From Incurvaria masculella (lineage: Eukaryota > Arthropoda > Insecta > Lepidoptera > Incurvariidae), in NCBI GenBank assembly GCA_946894095.1, contig OX335652.1, positions 953,001 to 1,017,000 of the forward strand: a DNA stretch of 64,000 nt, read 5' to 3'. Both the position numbers and the translations under genes were made by a program. Positions 63,291 to 64,000 of the stretch are shown piece by piece. The stretch's first letter is position 1, and the number at the start of each line of letters is the position of its first letter. The notes beneath the pieces were generated by a model. That model made no database searches and had not been told where the DNA came from. It saw only the letters and a program-made list of their open reading frames with translations.

Positions 63291-64000
63291 TCATAGTGCC
63301 AATAGTAATTCAGCTTATCCAATGCACAAGGATAAAGTATATTCCCTAAATCATATTAAAAGCATGGTAGAAATGTACATATGGCTAGTTCAATATGATT
63401 TATTGGTTTGCGGTTGATTTAATGAATAAATTAATTGTTCCGTCATCGATCTAGTTGATAGAAAAAATACGCAAATACAAGACCTCTTCCCTGGTACTTC
63501 CTTATAAGATCGACAAGTGATAGATAGACATGAAACATGAAATTATTAAGAAACCTTTAATAAGGATTTATTCGACTAAAGAGGAAGATTATTTTAACCA
63601 ATTTCATTTATTTCTTAGATCGATATTTACAGGCTCTTTATCCCAGTCATTAACATAGTATGATTGTTACAAATTAGGATATATCACGTGTAGATGTATA
63701 TGTATATATATATGTATTGAAACTATCGCGGAGGTATATAAGGAAACAGTCTAACAAACAGCAAGAGGTAACAGGAGATTTGTAGCCTGCGCACTGAGAC
63801 GATCAACAGATTGCAAACCAAACTTCGACTTTTTTATCCTCCCCCCTTCCCTCTACACCACCCCAAAAATATATACAACAAAGTTAAAGGTGATTACATA
63901 TTAATACAAGTGTACATAAACTTTTTCGAACTAATATAAACTACATTGCTTTTTTCAACGAATGTTTATGTTTGAATGTTCAATATTTGCAGTCGATGTG
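63291..64000. other. Unassigned AT-rich DNA
   Basis: It includes a short (TATA)-rich microsatellite at about 63697-63716. There is no supported gene at the window end. Confidence 0.3.

Overview
This window is eukaryotic, gene-poor and dominated by transposable elements. It most probably comes from a moth or butterfly (Lepidoptera). The support is (i) at least a dozen copies of a dispersed repeat with ends CCGGCCAAGTGCGAGTCGGA and GGTACGGAACCCTA, which I know only from lepidopteran genomes; (ii) Helitron ends of the CCGGG..CTAG|T type; (iii) an interstitial TTAGG array, the insect telomere motif; and (iv) intron-containing coding sequence in an AT-rich background. There are no bacterial operons, CRISPR arrays or rRNA operons, and I saw no intact tRNA gene.

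The only host gene I can support is a three-exon gene on the + strand (34087-37880). Its joined exons read about 296 residues with compatible phases and resemble the cyclin-like meiotic crossover protein CNTD1. Intron 1 holds a decayed second copy of exon 2. Several CpG-rich islands elsewhere (for example 7203-7520, 10110-10300, 32090-32310, 50590-50860) may be promoters, exons or regulatory DNA of genes not otherwise visible.

Three autonomous-type transposon coding regions stand out. A full-length two-ORF non-LTR retrotransposon lies on the - strand (20019-24720; ORF1 23306-24667, ORF2 20382-23288). A near-pristine Ty3/Gypsy LTR retrotransposon lies on the - strand (44073-49712; one 1511-residue gag-pol ORF, 535/532-bp LTRs, GTAT target duplication). 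Broken LINE pieces occur at 4276-5135, 9153-9466 and in a family of 3' fragments (2462, 8385, 15832, 25026, 39970, 58575).

The rest is mostly non-autonomous: the dispersed repeat (Rep-A), SINEs with 5S-like or tRNA-like heads, Helitrons (3352-4161 and 42976-43222), TTAA-targeting MITEs (27889-28430, 39405-39923, 30833-31191) and many fold-back elements with long inverted repeats, one of which (38671-38981) carries TTAGG repeats in its centre. Nesting is common and several insertions can be read against an empty-site copy in the same window, so the order of events can be reconstructed. I found no convincing new gene system; the most interesting items are the CNTD1-like gene with its exon relic, the TTAGG fold-back element, the clean nested insertions and two perfect 19-1-19 palindromes.
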